From assembly GCF_028737325.1 (NCBI RefSeq), contig NZ_JAQZCH010000002.1:434001-498000 (forward strand): a DNA stretch of 64,000 bases, given 5' to 3'. Under the pieces are notes generated by a model. The model was not told the DNA's origin, did no database searches, and saw only the letters and a list, made by a program, of their open reading frames with translations. This stretch comes from Microbacterium thalli (lineage in GTDB: Bacteria > Actinomycetota > Actinomycetes > Actinomycetales > Microbacteriaceae). Made by a program: the position numbers and the translations under genes. The first letter of the stretch is position 1, and every line of letters starts with the position of its first letter. Below are positions 1-8,571 of this stretch, in pieces.

Positions 1-260
1 AGCTCACGCCGTCCGCCCGGTTCCGGCCACAGCACCCGCGTGCCGTTGTCGGCGACCTCGGGCATGCGCTCGGGGTCCAGCGCGAACTTCTCGGGGTCGT
101 CGTCCTCGAGGACGAAGGCACCCGTGCGCGTGATGCCGATCGGGATCACGCGGTAGCGGTCACGGTCGATCGCCCGCAGCACCCCCGCGGCCGTGGCGGA
201 ACTGATCGAGTGCTCGCTGGAACGCCCGCCGAAAAGCACCGCTACTGCTGTCGTCGCCAT
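1..260 (-). CDS. ddl: D-alanine--D-alanine ligase, N-terminal fragment (runs off the window edge)
   Basis: The product joins two D-alanines in the cytoplasm for the peptidoglycan stem peptide. Only the first 86 codons lie in the window. They begin MATTAVAVLFGGRSSEHSIS, which carries the family's N-terminal GGRSSEH(S/D) block; the ATP-grasp region is outside. The ATG is preceded by GAGAGG five bases upstream. The gene is the last visible member of the murA-acyltransferase-gpsA-ddl string. Its start lies inside the frame of gpsA, which reads 101 bases into it. Identity is firm from the N-terminal block alone. Confidence 0.93.
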   Translation of the reverse strand, partial: MATTAVAVLFGGRSSEHSISSATAAGVLRAIDRDRYRVIPIGITRTGAFVLEDDDPEKFALDPERMPEVADNGTRVLWPEPGGRRE

Positions 261-1296
261 GGTGGGTCCTCTCGCCGGTCGGCTTGTCGTCGTCGGTGGT
301 CAGGTGGGGCGCGATGTCGCGGGGATTCATCGTTCCGTCGAGCACCATCTTGACCTGCTCGACGATCGGCATGCGGATGCCGGCCGCGCGGGCCAGCTGC
401 AGCACGGGCGCGACGGACGCGAGGCCCTCGGCCGTCTGATCCATCTGCTTGACGACATCCTGGAACGAGTAGCCCTGTCCGAGCAGGCGACCCGCGGTGT
501 TGTTGCGGCTGAGTGGCGACTGGCACGTCGCGATGAGATCGCCGAGGCCCGCGAGGCCCTGCAGCGTCTCGGGCTGGGCGCCCTGCGCGACGGCGAAGTC
601 GGTCATCTCGACGAGTCCGCGCGTGATGATGGACGCTTTCGTGTTCTCGCCGTAGCCGACACCGTCGACGATGCCGATGGCGACGGCGATGAGGTTCTTC
701 AGCACGCCGCCGAACTCGGTGCCGATGACGTCGGTGTTCACGAAGGAACGGAAGTACGCGTTGCGCGAGCGCCGGGCCACCGCCTCGGCCGTCTCCTGGC
801 TCGCAGAGGCGATGACCGCCGCCGTCGGCTGCTGCCGCGCGATCTCGAGCGCGAGGTTCGGCCCTGAGGCGACTGCGATGCGGTTCGGATCGCAGCCGAG
901 CTCCTGCTCGATGACCTGGCTCATCCGCAGACCCGACCGCTTCTCGACGCCCTTCATGAGCGAGACGACGGGCATCGACCCCTCGGCGAGAAGGGGTCGG
1001 ATGGCCGTCAGGTTCTCGCGGAGGGCTTGGCTCGACACCGCGAGGTACACCTGCTCGGCCCCGTCGAGAGCCTCCGCCAGCTGGTGCGTCGCCGTCATCG
1101 ACCGAGGCAGGTTGATGCCGGGCAGGTACTGGCTGTTGCGCTTGCCCTCACGGATCTCGTGGGCGAGTTCGGCGCGGCGCGCCCACATCGTCACGTGGGC
1201 CCCGCCGTCGGCGAGCACCTTGCCGAACGTGGTGCCCCAGCTGCCCGAGCCGATGACGGCGACGCGCGGAGCGGCGGTGTCGGGCTTACGACTCAA
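160..1296 (-). CDS. gpsA: NAD(P)-dependent glycerol-3-phosphate dehydrogenase
   Basis: The enzyme reduces dihydroxyacetone phosphate to sn-glycerol-3-phosphate for phospholipid synthesis. The Rossmann motif VIGSGSWGTTFG is near residue 14, followed by family blocks around SLMKGVE, GPNLALEIA, GVLKNLIAVAIG and GLGDLIATC. I place the start at a TTG (MSRKPD...) that overlaps the upstream acyltransferase by 11 bases, because the codons before it are not family-like. The frame runs to 378 residues, longer than the usual 330-340; the last 33 or so come from reading into ddl, and that tail resembles no GpsA segment I know. The 101-base overlap is what the sequence shows; a nearby base error could also produce it. 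Confidence 0.92.
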   Translation of the reverse strand: MSRKPDTAAPRVAVIGSGSWGTTFGKVLADGGAHVTMWARRAELAHEIREGKRNSQYLPGINLPRSMTATHQLAEALDGAEQVYLAVSSQALRENLTAIRPLLAEGSMPVVSLMKGVEKRSGLRMSQVIEQELGCDPNRIAVASGPNLALEIARQQPTAAVIASASQETAEAVARRSRNAYFRSFVNTDVIGTEFGGVLKNLIAVAIGIVDGVGYGENTKASIITRGLVEMTDFAVAQGAQPETLQGLAGLGDLIATCQSPLSRNNTAGRLLGQGYSFQDVVKQMDQTAEGLASVAPVLQLARAAGIRMPIVEQVKMVLDGTMNPRDIAPHLTTDDDKPTGERTHHGDDSSSGAFRRAFQRALDQFRHGRGGAAGDRP

Positions 1297-2050
1297 GGCG
1301 ACCCGTCTCTCTCTGCCCGTGCTCGCCGGGGTTCCAGCGCTGCGCGGGCGGCTGCTCGTCGCGCAGTTCGCCGAGGAGTCCCGCGATGCGCCCCATGACG
1401 GCATCCGTCCCCGCGACCAGCTGCGCCGGGGCCGGCGTCTGGCCGGCCACGAAGGGCAGCTCGACGCGCGGGCCGAAGCGAACGCGCACGCGCTTGCGCA
1501 GCGGCCACAGGCTGAGCTTGCCGTAGCGCGGCAGGATCGCCTGCACTCCCCAGGTGGCGACGGGGATGATCGGGATGTCGCCGGCGACTGCGACACGCAC
1601 GGCGCCCGACTTCCCGCGCATCGGCCACAGGTCGGGCTCCCGGGTGAGCGAACCCTCCGGGTAGACGATGACACCGCGACCGTCGGCGACGAGCTCGGCC
1701 GCCTGGGCGATCGCCTGCCCCGCGGCGGAGGCGGACGTCGTGCGCGAGACGGGGATCATGCCGAGGCCGCGCAGCACGGTGCCGACGACAGGTACCCGGA
1801 ACAGGCTCTCCTTCGCCATGAACCGAGGGGCGCGCCCCAGACGCCACGTCGCGACCGCGATGATGATCGGGTCGAACTCGCTGTAGTGGTTGGGGGCCAG
1901 CACGTAGGGCCCGTTCTCGGGCAGGTGCTCGCCGCCCTCGATCTCTATCTTGGCGAGCAGACCGACGGCCGGCACCACGACGGCGGCAGCAAGCCAGAAC
2001 GGGGTCGGCTTCGTCTTCTCGGCGGAAGCGCGACGACGCATCTCGCTCAC
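1286..2050 (-). CDS. 1-acyl-sn-glycerol-3-phosphate acyltransferase family protein (PlsC-like)
   Basis: This is a membrane-associated acyltransferase of the PlsC/LPLAT family, expected to acylate lysophosphatidic acid or a related lysolipid. The 254-residue product has one hydrophobic segment at residues 18-32, the catalytic H-x4-D motif as NHYSEFD (His55, Asp60), and the substrate-binding block YPEGSLTREP around 130-139. The start is a GTG three bases after the murA stop; an in-frame ATG three codons later is an alternative. Its place just before gpsA, which makes the acyl acceptor, fits a phospholipid role. The exact acyl acceptor cannot be read from the sequence. Confidence 0.9.
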   Translation of the reverse strand: MSEMRRRASAEKTKPTPFWLAAAVVVPAVGLLAKIEIEGGEHLPENGPYVLAPNHYSEFDPIIIAVATWRLGRAPRFMAKESLFRVPVVGTVLRGLGMIPVSRTTSASAAGQAIAQAAELVADGRGVIVYPEGSLTREPDLWPMRGKSGAVRVAVAGDIPIIPVATWGVQAILPRYGKLSLWPLRKRVRVRFGPRVELPFVAGQTPAPAQLVAGTDAVMGRIAGLLGELRDEQPPAQRWNPGEHGQRETGRLES

Positions 2051-2053
2051 CGC

Positions 2054-3421
2054 TCAGCCGATGACGTCGAAGTCGGCGCCGAGCGCCTCGAGCTTGTCGA
2101 AGAACTTCTCGTAACCCCGGCGGATGATCCCGACGTTGCGGACGATCGAAGTCCCCTCCGCGGCGAGAGCCGCGATGACGTAGCTGTAACCGCCGCGCAG
2201 GTCCGGCACGACGACGTCCGCCCCGTGCAGCGGGGTGGGGCCGGTGATGACGGCGGCCTGCTCGAGGGCGCGACGCGGGACGCGGCGCTCCGGGCTGGCG
2301 ATGCCCTCGGGGTGCACCACGATCTGGGCGCCCATCTTGTTGAGCGCCTGCGTGAAGCCGAGACGGTTCTCGTAGACCGTCTCATGCACGGTCGAGACGC
2401 CTTCGGCCTGCGTGAGGGCGACGATGAGCGGCTGCTGCCAGTCGGTCATGAACCCGGGGTGGACGTCGGTCTCGACCGAGACGGGGCGCAGCGCGCCGTC
2501 GCGGCGGAAACGGATGCCGTCCTCCTGGATGTCGAAGTCGCCGCCGGCCTTGCGGAAGACGTTGAGGAAGGTGAGCATCTCCTGCTGCTTGGCACCGGCC
2601 ACGAAGATGTCGCCGTCGGTCGCCAAGGCCGCGCACGCCCACGACGCCGCTTCGTTGCGGTCGAAGATCGACCGGTGGTCGTAGCCGCGCAGCTTGTCGA
2701 CGCCCTCGATGAAGATGACGCGGTTCGGCTCGTAGGAGATGATCGCGCCCATCTTCTGCAGCACGGCGATCAGGTCCATGATCTCGGGCTCGATGGCCGC
2801 GTTGCGCAGCTCCGTCGTCCCCTTGGCCCGCACCGCGGTCAGCAGGACCTGCTCCGTCGCCCCGACGCTCGGGTAGGGCAGCTCGATGTCCGCACCGTGA
2901 AGGCCCTCGGGCGCCGACAGACGGATGCCGCTGGGCTGCTTGTCGACGATTGCGCCGAACTTGCGGAGCGCGTCGAGGTGGAAGTCGATCGGGCGGTCCC
3001 CGATGCGGCATCCGCCCAGGTCGGGGATGAACGCCTGGCCGAGCAGGTGCAGGAGCGGCCCGCAGAAGAGGATCGGGATGCGCGACGCGCCCGCGTGCGC
3101 GTCGATCTCTTCGAAGCCGGCCGACTCGGCGCCGCTCGGGTCGAGTCGGTACGTGCCCGCGCCGTCATCGACGACCGTCACACCGTGCACCTCGAGGAGT
3201 GAGCGCACGACGGCCACGTCGCTGATCTCGGGGACATCGCGCAGGATGCTCTCGGTCCCACCCAGCAGCGAGGCGACCATGGCCTTGGTCGCGAAGTTCT
3301 TCGCTCCCTTGACGTCGACTCGGCCCACCAGCGGGCGTCCGCCGCGGATCTCGAGGATCTCGCCGTCTTCTCGACGGATGCCGTTCGCGGGCGGCGTCGA
3401 CTCACTCGGAAGAGTGTTCAT
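2054..3421 (-). CDS. murA: UDP-N-acetylglucosamine 1-carboxyvinyltransferase
   Basis: MurA transfers enolpyruvate from PEP to UDP-GlcNAc, the first committed step of peptidoglycan synthesis. At 455 residues it is a little longer than E. coli MurA because of a short N-terminal extension. The KGAKN substrate block is near residues 38-42. The fosfomycin-target cysteine is kept as GGCRIGDRP (Cys138), so the protein should be fosfomycin-sensitive unless something else intervenes. The ATG at 3421 has AGGAA about eight bases upstream; an earlier in-frame GTG at 3436 lacks a site and was passed over. It heads a cell-envelope string with the acyltransferase, gpsA and ddl. Confidence 0.96.
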   Translation of the reverse strand: MNTLPSESTPPANGIRREDGEILEIRGGRPLVGRVDVKGAKNFATKAMVASLLGGTESILRDVPEISDVAVVRSLLEVHGVTVVDDGAGTYRLDPSGAESAGFEEIDAHAGASRIPILFCGPLLHLLGQAFIPDLGGCRIGDRPIDFHLDALRKFGAIVDKQPSGIRLSAPEGLHGADIELPYPSVGATEQVLLTAVRAKGTTELRNAAIEPEIMDLIAVLQKMGAIISYEPNRVIFIEGVDKLRGYDHRSIFDRNEAASWACAALATDGDIFVAGAKQQEMLTFLNVFRKAGGDFDIQEDGIRFRRDGALRPVSVETDVHPGFMTDWQQPLIVALTQAEGVSTVHETVYENRLGFTQALNKMGAQIVVHPEGIASPERRVPRRALEQAAVITGPTPLHGADVVVPDLRGGYSYVIAALAAEGTSIVRNVGIIRRGYEKFFDKLEALGADFDVIG

Positions 3422-3493
3422 CCAGGGGTTCCTCACTTGATCATCGAGGGCGGGACGGACCGGTTCCCCGCGGGTGCAGGGCGTGATCCGGGG

Positions 3494-4090
3494 CTACGCG
3501 ACGGGGAGTGTCCGAGGTCGCCACGCCTCACGGCGCGCCTCGAACTGCGCGATCGCCTCTTCGTTGCGCAGCGTGAGCCCGATGTCGTCGAGTCCCTCGA
3601 GGAGCCTCCATCGAGTGTAATCGTCGATCTCGAAGGGGACGCGGAGGTCGCCGATCGAGGCGATGCGCGCCCCGAGGTCGACCGTCATGGTGACGCCGGG
3701 CTGGGCCTCGATCGCCGCCCAGATGGCGTCGCGATCCTCTTCGGAGATGACGCCCGCGAGCAGGCCTTGCTTGCCCGCGTTGCCGCGGAAGATGTCGGCG
3801 AACTTCGGCGCCAGCACGACGCGGAAGCCGTAGTCGCGCAACGCCCAGACGGCGTGCTCGCGGCTCGAGCCCGTACCGAAGTCGGGCCCGGCGACGAGGA
3901 TCGACGCGTGGGCGTAGTGCGGCTGGTTCAGGACGAAGTCGGCATCCTGCCGCCAGTTGGCGAAGAGGGCGTCTTCGAAGCCGGTCTTCGTGACCCGCTT
4001 GAGGTACACGGCGGGGATGATCTGGTCGGTGTCGACCGCCGAGCGCTTCAGCGGCGCGACGATTCCGGTGTGGGTCTCGAACTTGTCCAT
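3494..4090 (-). CDS. leuD: 3-isopropylmalate dehydratase small subunit
   Basis: LeuD is the swivelling small subunit of isopropylmalate isomerase, which converts 2- to 3-isopropylmalate in leucine synthesis. The 198-residue product starts [20 protein letters not shown] and contains the family blocks [13 protein letters not shown] and [17 protein letters not shown], the latter being the substrate-binding loop. The ATG lies two bases after the leuC stop, so the pair is co-translated. It should share the leucine attenuator proposed upstream of leuC. Length and motifs are typical. Confidence 0.96.
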   Translation of the reverse strand: MDKFETHTGIVAPLKRSAVDTDQIIPAVYLKRVTKTGFEDALFANWRQDADFVLNQPHYAHASILVAGPDFGTGSSREHAVWALRDYGFRVVLAPKFADIFRGNAGKQGLLAGVISEEDRDAIWAAIEAQPGVTMTVDLGARIASIGDLRVPFEIDDYTRWRLLEGLDDIGLTLRNEEAIAQFEARREAWRPRTLPVA

Positions 4091-4092
4091 GC

Positions 4093-5541
4093 TCAGGCCT
4101 CGACCTTCTCGTGCGCGGGCAGATCGCTCGGGCTCGCGAGGCGGCCGAGCACGGCGGTCGCCGCAGCGACCAGCGGCGACACCAGGTGAGTGCGCCCGCC
4201 CTTGCCCTGGCGGCCTTCGAAGTTGCGGTTGCTCGTCGACGCGCATCGTTCGCCGGGAGCGAGCTGGTCGGGGTTCATGCCGAGGCACATCGAGCAGCCG
4301 GCGAAGCGCCATTCGGCGCCGAACTCGGTGAACACGCGGTCGAGTCCCTCGGCCTCGGCCTCGAGCCGGACCCGCGCCGAGCCCGGAACCACCATGACGC
4401 GGACGCCGTCCGCCTTCGTGCGTCCCTCGATGATCGAGGCGAACGCCCGCAGGTCCTCGATGCGGCTGTTGGTGCACGATCCCATGAAGACCGCGTCGAC
4501 CGGGATGTCCTTGAGCGGTGTGCCCGGCTGGAGGTCCATGTACTCCAGCGCCCGCTCGGCCGCGGCCTTCTCGTCGGGATCGGTGAAATCGTCGGGCGAG
4601 GGCACCGACGCGCTGAGCGACACACCCTGCCCCGGGTTCGTGCCCCACGTCACGAACGGCTCGAGCTCACCCGCATCGATGAAGATCTCGGCGTCGTAGA
4701 CCGCACCCTCGTCGCTGGGCAGCGTGCGCCAGTACGCCACGGCGTCGTCCCAGTCCTGCCCCTTCGGGGCGTGCGGACGACCCTGGACGTACGCGAAGGT
4801 GATGTCGTCGGGTGCGACCATGCCCGCGCGGGCACCGGCCTCGATCGACATGTTGCACATCGTCATGCGGCCCTCCATCGAGAGCGATCGGATGGCGCTG
4901 CCGCGATACTCGAGCACATAGCCCTGACCGCCGTTCGTTCCGATCTTCGCGATGACGGCGAGGATGATGTCCTTGGCGGTCACACCCTCTTTCAGCTCGC
5001 CCTCGACCGTGATGGCCATGGTCTTGAAGGGCTTGAGGGGCAAGGTCTGCGTGGCCATGACGTGCTCGACCTCGCTCGTGCCGATGCCGAAGGCCATCGC
5101 GCCGAACGCGCCGTGCGTCGAGGTGTGGCTGTCGCCGCAGACGACGGTGATGCCGGGCATCGTCAGGCCGAGCTGCGGTCCGACGACGTGCACGATCCCC
5201 TGCTCGGCGTCACCGAGGGAGTGCAGGCGGACCCCGAACTCCTCGGCGTTGCGTCGCAGCGTCTCGATCTGCGTGCGGCTCGTCAGGTCGGCGATCGGCT
5301 TGTCGATGTCGAGCGTCGGGGTGTTGTGGTCCTCGGTGGCGATCGTCAGATCGAGGCGGCGCAGCGGCCGCGACTCGGCGCGCAGACCGTCGAAGGCCTG
5401 GGGACTCGTCACCTCGTGGACCAGGTGAAGGTCGATGTAGATGAGGTCGGGCTCACCGTTTTGGCCCTTGACGACGAGATGGTCGTCCCAGACCTTCTCG
5501 GCGAGGGTGCGCGGGCGCTCGGGCGGGGTGGGAATGCTCAT
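4093..5541 (-). CDS. leuC: 3-isopropylmalate dehydratase large subunit
   Basis: LeuC is the [4Fe-4S] aconitase-family large subunit of isopropylmalate isomerase. The 482-residue product begins [20 protein letters not shown]. It shows the [26 protein letters not shown] block and the cluster cysteines in MGSCTNSR and [12 protein letters not shown]. The ATG at 5541 is chosen because AAGGAG sits eight bases upstream and family homology starts there; the frame continues upstream through the leader region to a GTG at 5661, which I reject. It forms an operon with leuD. The 110 bases upstream hold a leader ORF and stem-loops described separately. Confidence 0.97.
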   Translation of the reverse strand: MSIPTPPERPRTLAEKVWDDHLVVKGQNGEPDLIYIDLHLVHEVTSPQAFDGLRAESRPLRRLDLTIATEDHNTPTLDIDKPIADLTSRTQIETLRRNAEEFGVRLHSLGDAEQGIVHVVGPQLGLTMPGITVVCGDSHTSTHGAFGAMAFGIGTSEVEHVMATQTLPLKPFKTMAITVEGELKEGVTAKDIILAVIAKIGTNGGQGYVLEYRGSAIRSLSMEGRMTMCNMSIEAGARAGMVAPDDITFAYVQGRPHAPKGQDWDDAVAYWRTLPSDEGAVYDAEIFIDAGELEPFVTWGTNPGQGVSLSASVPSPDDFTDPDEKAAAERALEYMDLQPGTPLKDIPVDAVFMGSCTNSRIEDLRAFASIIEGRTKADGVRVMVVPGSARVRLEAEAEGLDRVFTEFGAEWRFAGCSMCLGMNPDQLAPGERCASTSNRNFEGRQGKGGRTHLVSPLVAAATAVLGRLASPSDLPAHEKVEA

Positions 5542-5585
5542 GAGTGTCGTTCTCCTTGCGAACCGGATCAAGCCCGCGACGGACT

Positions 5586-5643
5586 CCGCGGCGAGGAGGG
5601 GCTCAGAACGAGGCCTCGCCGCGGCCGCTAAGGAGAAGGCGAG
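5586..5643 (-). promoter_or_regulatory. Leucine attenuator stem-loops upstream of leuC
   Basis: Reading toward leuC there are several complementary segments. Segment 1 (CUCGCC, 5643-5638) lies at the Arg5-Leu6 codons and can pair with GGCGAG inside segment 2. Segment 2 (5624-5614, CCGCGGCGAGG) is perfectly complementary over 11 bp to segment 3 (5596-5586). Segment 3 can instead form a short CCGCG/CGCGG hairpin with bases just downstream, near 5575. A ribosome stalled on the Leu codons would cover segment 1 and change which pair forms. No strong U-run follows the last hairpin, so termination could need Rho, or control could act on translation. Confidence 0.6.
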
Positions 5644-5653
5644 CGATCCGCAT
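5603..5653 (-). CDS. leuL: leu leader peptide (attenuator ORF)
   Basis: A 16-codon ORF encodes [16 protein letters not shown] and stops before leuC. Codons 6-8 are three consecutive leucines (CTT CTC CTT); CTT is a rare codon in such GC-rich DNA. The ATG is exactly six bases downstream of a TATCGT -10 box, so the transcript would start on the start codon. The upstream arm of an 11-bp stem overlaps codons 10-14. Leader peptides with runs of the regulated amino acid are the known hallmark of ribosome-mediated attenuation. That this one senses charged tRNA-Leu is inference from codons, structure and position. Confidence 0.72.
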   Translation of the reverse strand: MRIARLLLSGRGEASF

Positions 5654-5659
5654 GGGGCC

Positions 5660-5665
5660 ACGATA
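5660..5665 (-). promoter_or_regulatory. -10 box of the leuL-leuC-leuD transcript
   Basis: TATCGT reads toward leuC and ends six bases before the leader ATG at 5653. This spacing gives a transcription start at or next to the A of the ATG, as in actinobacterial leaderless mRNAs. No good -35 match is visible 17 bases upstream, which is common for this group. Confidence 0.6.
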
Positions 5666-5691
5666 CCACCGGGCTCGGCGCCGCCGTCCGG

Positions 5692-6765
5692 TCATGACCG
5701 CTCGTCGGGAGCCGGGGGCTGCTCGACCGTCGCGGGCGTGCCCTGCTCATCGGCGACGGCCGCTGCAGCGGCATCCGGGTCCTGCGCCGCAGCTCCCTCG
5801 CGACGGGCGGCGATCAGGCTCGCGATCGTGGCGACGGCCATCGAGGCGATGATGACGCCGAGCGACACCCAGGTCGAGATCTCGGGAGCCCACTCGATGT
5901 GCTCGCCGCCGTTGATGAAGAACAGCTCGTTCTCGTGCATCGCGTGCAGGACGAGCTTGACACCGATGAAGGCGAGGATGAACGCGATGCCGTAGTGCAG
6001 GTACTTGAGCCGGTCGAGCAGATCGCCGAGCAGGAAGTAGAGCTGGCGCAGACCCATGAGGGCGAAGATGTTCGCGGTGAAGACGAGGAACGGGTCCTGC
6101 GTGATGCCGAAGATCGCGGGGATCGAGTCCAGCGCGAAGAGCAGGTCGGTGACACCGATCGCCACGAACACGATGATCATCGGCGTGAACATGCGCTTGC
6201 CGTTCACCACGGTACGCACCTTCGGGCCGTCGTACTCCTCCGAGATGTCGACGGTCCGCCGCACGATGCGCACGAGGAAGCTCTCACGCTTGACGTCGTC
6301 GTCATGATCGCCGCCCGGGAACGCCTGCTTGATCGCGGTGTAGATGAGGAAGGCGCCGAAGATGTAGAACACCCAACTGAACTGCTCGATGATCGCCGCC
6401 CCGGCCAGGATGAACAGACCGCGCAGCACGAGGGCGATGATGATGCCGACCATCAGAACCTTCTGCTGATACCGGCGGGGCACCGAGAACTGGCTCATGA
6501 TGAGCACGAAGACGAACAAGTTGTCGATCGACAGGCTGTACTCGGTCAGCCAGCCCGCGACGAACTGGCCGGCGTGCTCGATGTCGGCGACGGCCCACAG
6601 GATGCCGGCGAAAGCGAGAGCCATACCGACGTAGAACAGCACCCACAGCGTCGACTCTTTCGGCGACGGGATGTGCGGTCGCTTGACGATGATGAGCAGG
6701 TCGGCGATGAGTACGAGAACCAGCACGACGAGCGCGACGATCTGGAACGGCACGGGGAGGTCCAT
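5692..6765 (-). CDS. TerC family integral membrane protein
   Basis: TerC/Alx-family membrane proteins are linked to metal (notably manganese) export and tellurite resistance; the role here is by family only. The 357-residue product has about eight hydrophobic segments. It carries two repeated acidic family motifs, SIDNLFVFVLIMSQF and FALDSIPAIFGIT, whose membrane Asp residues are thought to bind metal. A soluble Ala/Pro-rich tail follows residue 325. The ATG at 6765 has AAAGG six bases upstream. I looked for a yybP-ykoY manganese riboswitch in the roughly 115-bp upstream gap and saw none. The gene is transcribed away from the sigma-factor gene. Confidence 0.93.
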   Translation of the reverse strand: MDLPVPFQIVALVVLVLVLIADLLIIVKRPHIPSPKESTLWVLFYVGMALAFAGILWAVADIEHAGQFVAGWLTEYSLSIDNLFVFVLIMSQFSVPRRYQQKVLMVGIIIALVLRGLFILAGAAIIEQFSWVFYIFGAFLIYTAIKQAFPGGDHDDDVKRESFLVRIVRRTVDISEEYDGPKVRTVVNGKRMFTPMIIVFVAIGVTDLLFALDSIPAIFGITQDPFLVFTANIFALMGLRQLYFLLGDLLDRLKYLHYGIAFILAFIGVKLVLHAMHENELFFINGGEHIEWAPEISTWVSLGVIIASMAVATIASLIAARREGAAAQDPDAAAAAVADEQGTPATVEQPPAPDERS

Positions 6766-6881
6766 GCGAGCCTTTCGGGGAGGAAGCCTCCCGAGACTAC
6801 ACCCGCGCCCAGCCGCGGCCGACGGGGTGAGACGGTTCCCGCAGCCACGACACTGAGGAGTGAGGGGAAGGGCGCAGACCG

Positions 6882-7442
6882 ATGACCGACACGGGCGGAC
6901 GCAACGATGCCGAGCTCGTCGCCGCGGCGGCGAGCGGAAGCGAGCACGCCTTCCGCACGCTCTACCGCGCGTACGTCCGACCGGTGTACTGGATCGCCCA
7001 CGGCCTGCTGCACGACCCCGGCGACGCGGAGGACGTGACGCAGGAGACATTCCTCGTCGCGTGGCGGAAGCTGCCGGAGCTCGAGCTGGTGAGTGACTCG
7101 CTGCTCCCCTGGCTCGCCACCATCTGCCGGTTCCAGAGCGCGAACCGCGTGCGTCGGCGCGGCCTCGAGCGCCGGCACCTCGCCGACGACGATGCCGCCG
7201 ACATCGTCGACACGGTCGACGTCGAGCGGCAGATCGTGCAGGCCGACCTCGTCGAGCGCATCCTCGTCGCCGTCGGCGCGTTGAACGCACTCGATCAGGA
7301 GATCTTCCGACTGTGCGCCGCTCAGGGCTACGCCTACCAGGCCGCCGCCGACCGGCTCGGCGTCAGCCACGGCGCCGTCCGCAACCGTCTCTCGCGCATC
7401 CGCAGCCACGTGCGCGCGGCCGTCGAACCGGAGGAGTCATGA
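6882..7442 (+). CDS. RNA polymerase sigma factor, ECF (sigma-70) family
   Basis: This 186-residue protein has region 2 at residues 27-62 (LYRAYVRPVYWIAHGLLHDP, then DAEDVTQETFLVAWR) and region 4 at about 130-178 with a helix-turn-helix ending GVSHGAVRNRLSRIR. It lacks regions 1 and 3, as ECF factors do. Its stop overlaps the start of the next gene by four bases (ATGA), so the membrane protein that follows is very probably its regulator. The region-4 linker is Asp-rich. The target promoter and signal are unknown. Confidence 0.93.
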   Translation: MTDTGGRNDAELVAAAASGSEHAFRTLYRAYVRPVYWIAHGLLHDPGDAEDVTQETFLVAWRKLPELELVSDSLLPWLATICRFQSANRVRRRGLERRHLADDDAADIVDTVDVERQIVQADLVERILVAVGALNALDQEIFRLCAAQGYAYQAAADRLGVSHGAVRNRLSRIRSHVRAAVEPEES

Positions 7443-8515
7443 CCGATCTACCGATCCTCGAAGAGCGTCGCATCGATGAGATGGAGCACGCGCTGTTCGC
7501 CGAGATCGCACGGGAGCGCGCCGAGCGCACCGAGCGGGATGCCGCGGCCGCGGCTCGGCGCCGGCGGCGACGCCGGACCGCCTGGCTGACCTCCGGTGCC
7601 GCCGCGGCGGTCCTCGTCGCCGGGATCGCGGTCGCCCCGCACCTGACGACCTCCATGGGGTCTGCGGGGTCTGCGGGGTCCGCAGCGCCCGCGCTACCCG
7701 CCGATGGTGGCATCACCGCCGAAGAGCTCGCGCCGTTCGCCCAGGACGCGGGCGGAGCCGAGGCGACGAGCCGCGAGGGCGCCGTGGACGCACCCGCCGG
7801 ACGCGAGGTCGTCGCGACGGCATCCGCGACCGTCGCCGTGGCCGATACGCAGCGAGCGGCACAGCAGATCGCCGATGCCGCGACCGCCGCGGGGGGCTAC
7901 GTCGCGTCGCTCAGCGTGGACGGCTCCGCCGCGCAGCCGGCACCGGATGCCGCGTCCCGACCTGCACCCGCAGGCACGGCGTGGGTGCAGGTGCGCGTCC
8001 CCGCCGCCAACCTCGAGGACGTCGTCGCCGGGCTCGCCGACGTGGGCGACGTGGAGAGTTCGCAGGTCTCACGCGAAGACGTCACGACGCAGACCACCGA
8101 CCTGCGCGCCCGCGTCGCCGCTGGACGCGCGTCGGTCGACCGGCTGACCGCGTTGATGAGCCAGGCGGGGTCGGTAGCCGATCTCATCGCCGCCGAATCC
8201 GCGCTCGCGGATCGACAGGCCGACCTCGAGTCCCTCCAGCAGCAGCTCGCGGCGCTGGAGTCGCAGGTCGCCCTCTCGTCGCTCAGCGTGCAGCTCGAGG
8301 CACCGGCCGAGGCCGTCGACGCGGACCCCGCGGGATTCGGCGACGGACTCGCCGCCGGGTGGAACGGCCTCGTGGCAGCGATGAACGGCGTGATCGTCGG
8401 TCTCGGGTTCGCCCTCCCCTGGCTCGCGGTGCTCGCGATCGCGGGGCTGCTGGTGCGGCTCGTGCTCGCGACGGTCCGCCGCGGACGCGCGCGTCGCACC
8501 CCGCCCGAGGACTGA
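7439..8515 (+). CDS. DUF4349 membrane protein, probable anti-sigma partner of the ECF factor
   Basis: The 358-residue product has an acidic, helical cytoplasmic N-terminus (residues 1-35), an arginine run, a membrane segment at about 46-62, an extracytoplasmic DUF4349-like domain, a predicted coiled coil (residues ~235-285) and a final membrane segment near 320-342. DUF4349 proteins are often encoded with sigma factors. The one-pass N-terminus and translational coupling to the ECF gene make an anti-sigma role likely, but there is no zinc-binding HxxxCxxC motif. A short tandem repeat (GSAGSAGSA) follows the first membrane segment. The ATG at 7439 is fixed by the ATGA overlap. Confidence 0.82.
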   Translation: MTDLPILEERRIDEMEHALFAEIARERAERTERDAAAAARRRRRRRTAWLTSGAAAAVLVAGIAVAPHLTTSMGSAGSAGSAAPALPADGGITAEELAPFAQDAGGAEATSREGAVDAPAGREVVATASATVAVADTQRAAQQIADAATAAGGYVASLSVDGSAAQPAPDAASRPAPAGTAWVQVRVPAANLEDVVAGLADVGDVESSQVSREDVTTQTTDLRARVAAGRASVDRLTALMSQAGSVADLIAAESALADRQADLESLQQQLAALESQVALSSLSVQLEAPAEAVDADPAGFGDGLAAGWNGLVAAMNGVIVGLGFALPWLAVLAIAGLLVRLVLATVRRGRARRTPPED

Positions 8516-8534
8516 GCCCGAGCGAACGCGGAAA

Positions 8535-8570
8535 TGCGAAACGCCCATCCGTTCGGATGGGCGTTTCGCA
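8535..8570. terminator. Bidirectional terminator between the DUF4349 gene and tRNA-Glu
   Basis: A perfect 16-bp inverted repeat (TGCGAAACGCCCATCC and its complement) with a GTTC loop lies between convergent units: the DUF4349 gene and tRNA-Glu. Confidence 0.85.
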
Positions 8571-8571
8571 G

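Noticed and set aside
1297..1674. N-terminal extension of gpsA across the acyltransferase gene
   Set aside because: It is Arg/Ser-rich out-of-frame reading of the acyltransferase; the Rossmann motif starts just after the TTG at 1296.
671..3202. An 843-codon plus-strand frame opposite gpsA, the acyltransferase and murA
   Set aside because: Same reason: no motifs and low-complexity composition, with clear genes on the other strand.
5542..5661. A longer leuC beginning at a GTG at 5661
   Set aside because: The extra residues are not LeuC-like, the ATG at 5541 has a strong AAGGAG, and the segment is better explained by the leader ORF and stems.
6766..6881. Manganese (yybP-ykoY) riboswitch before terC
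   Set aside because: The short leader shows no recognisable yybP-ykoY core.
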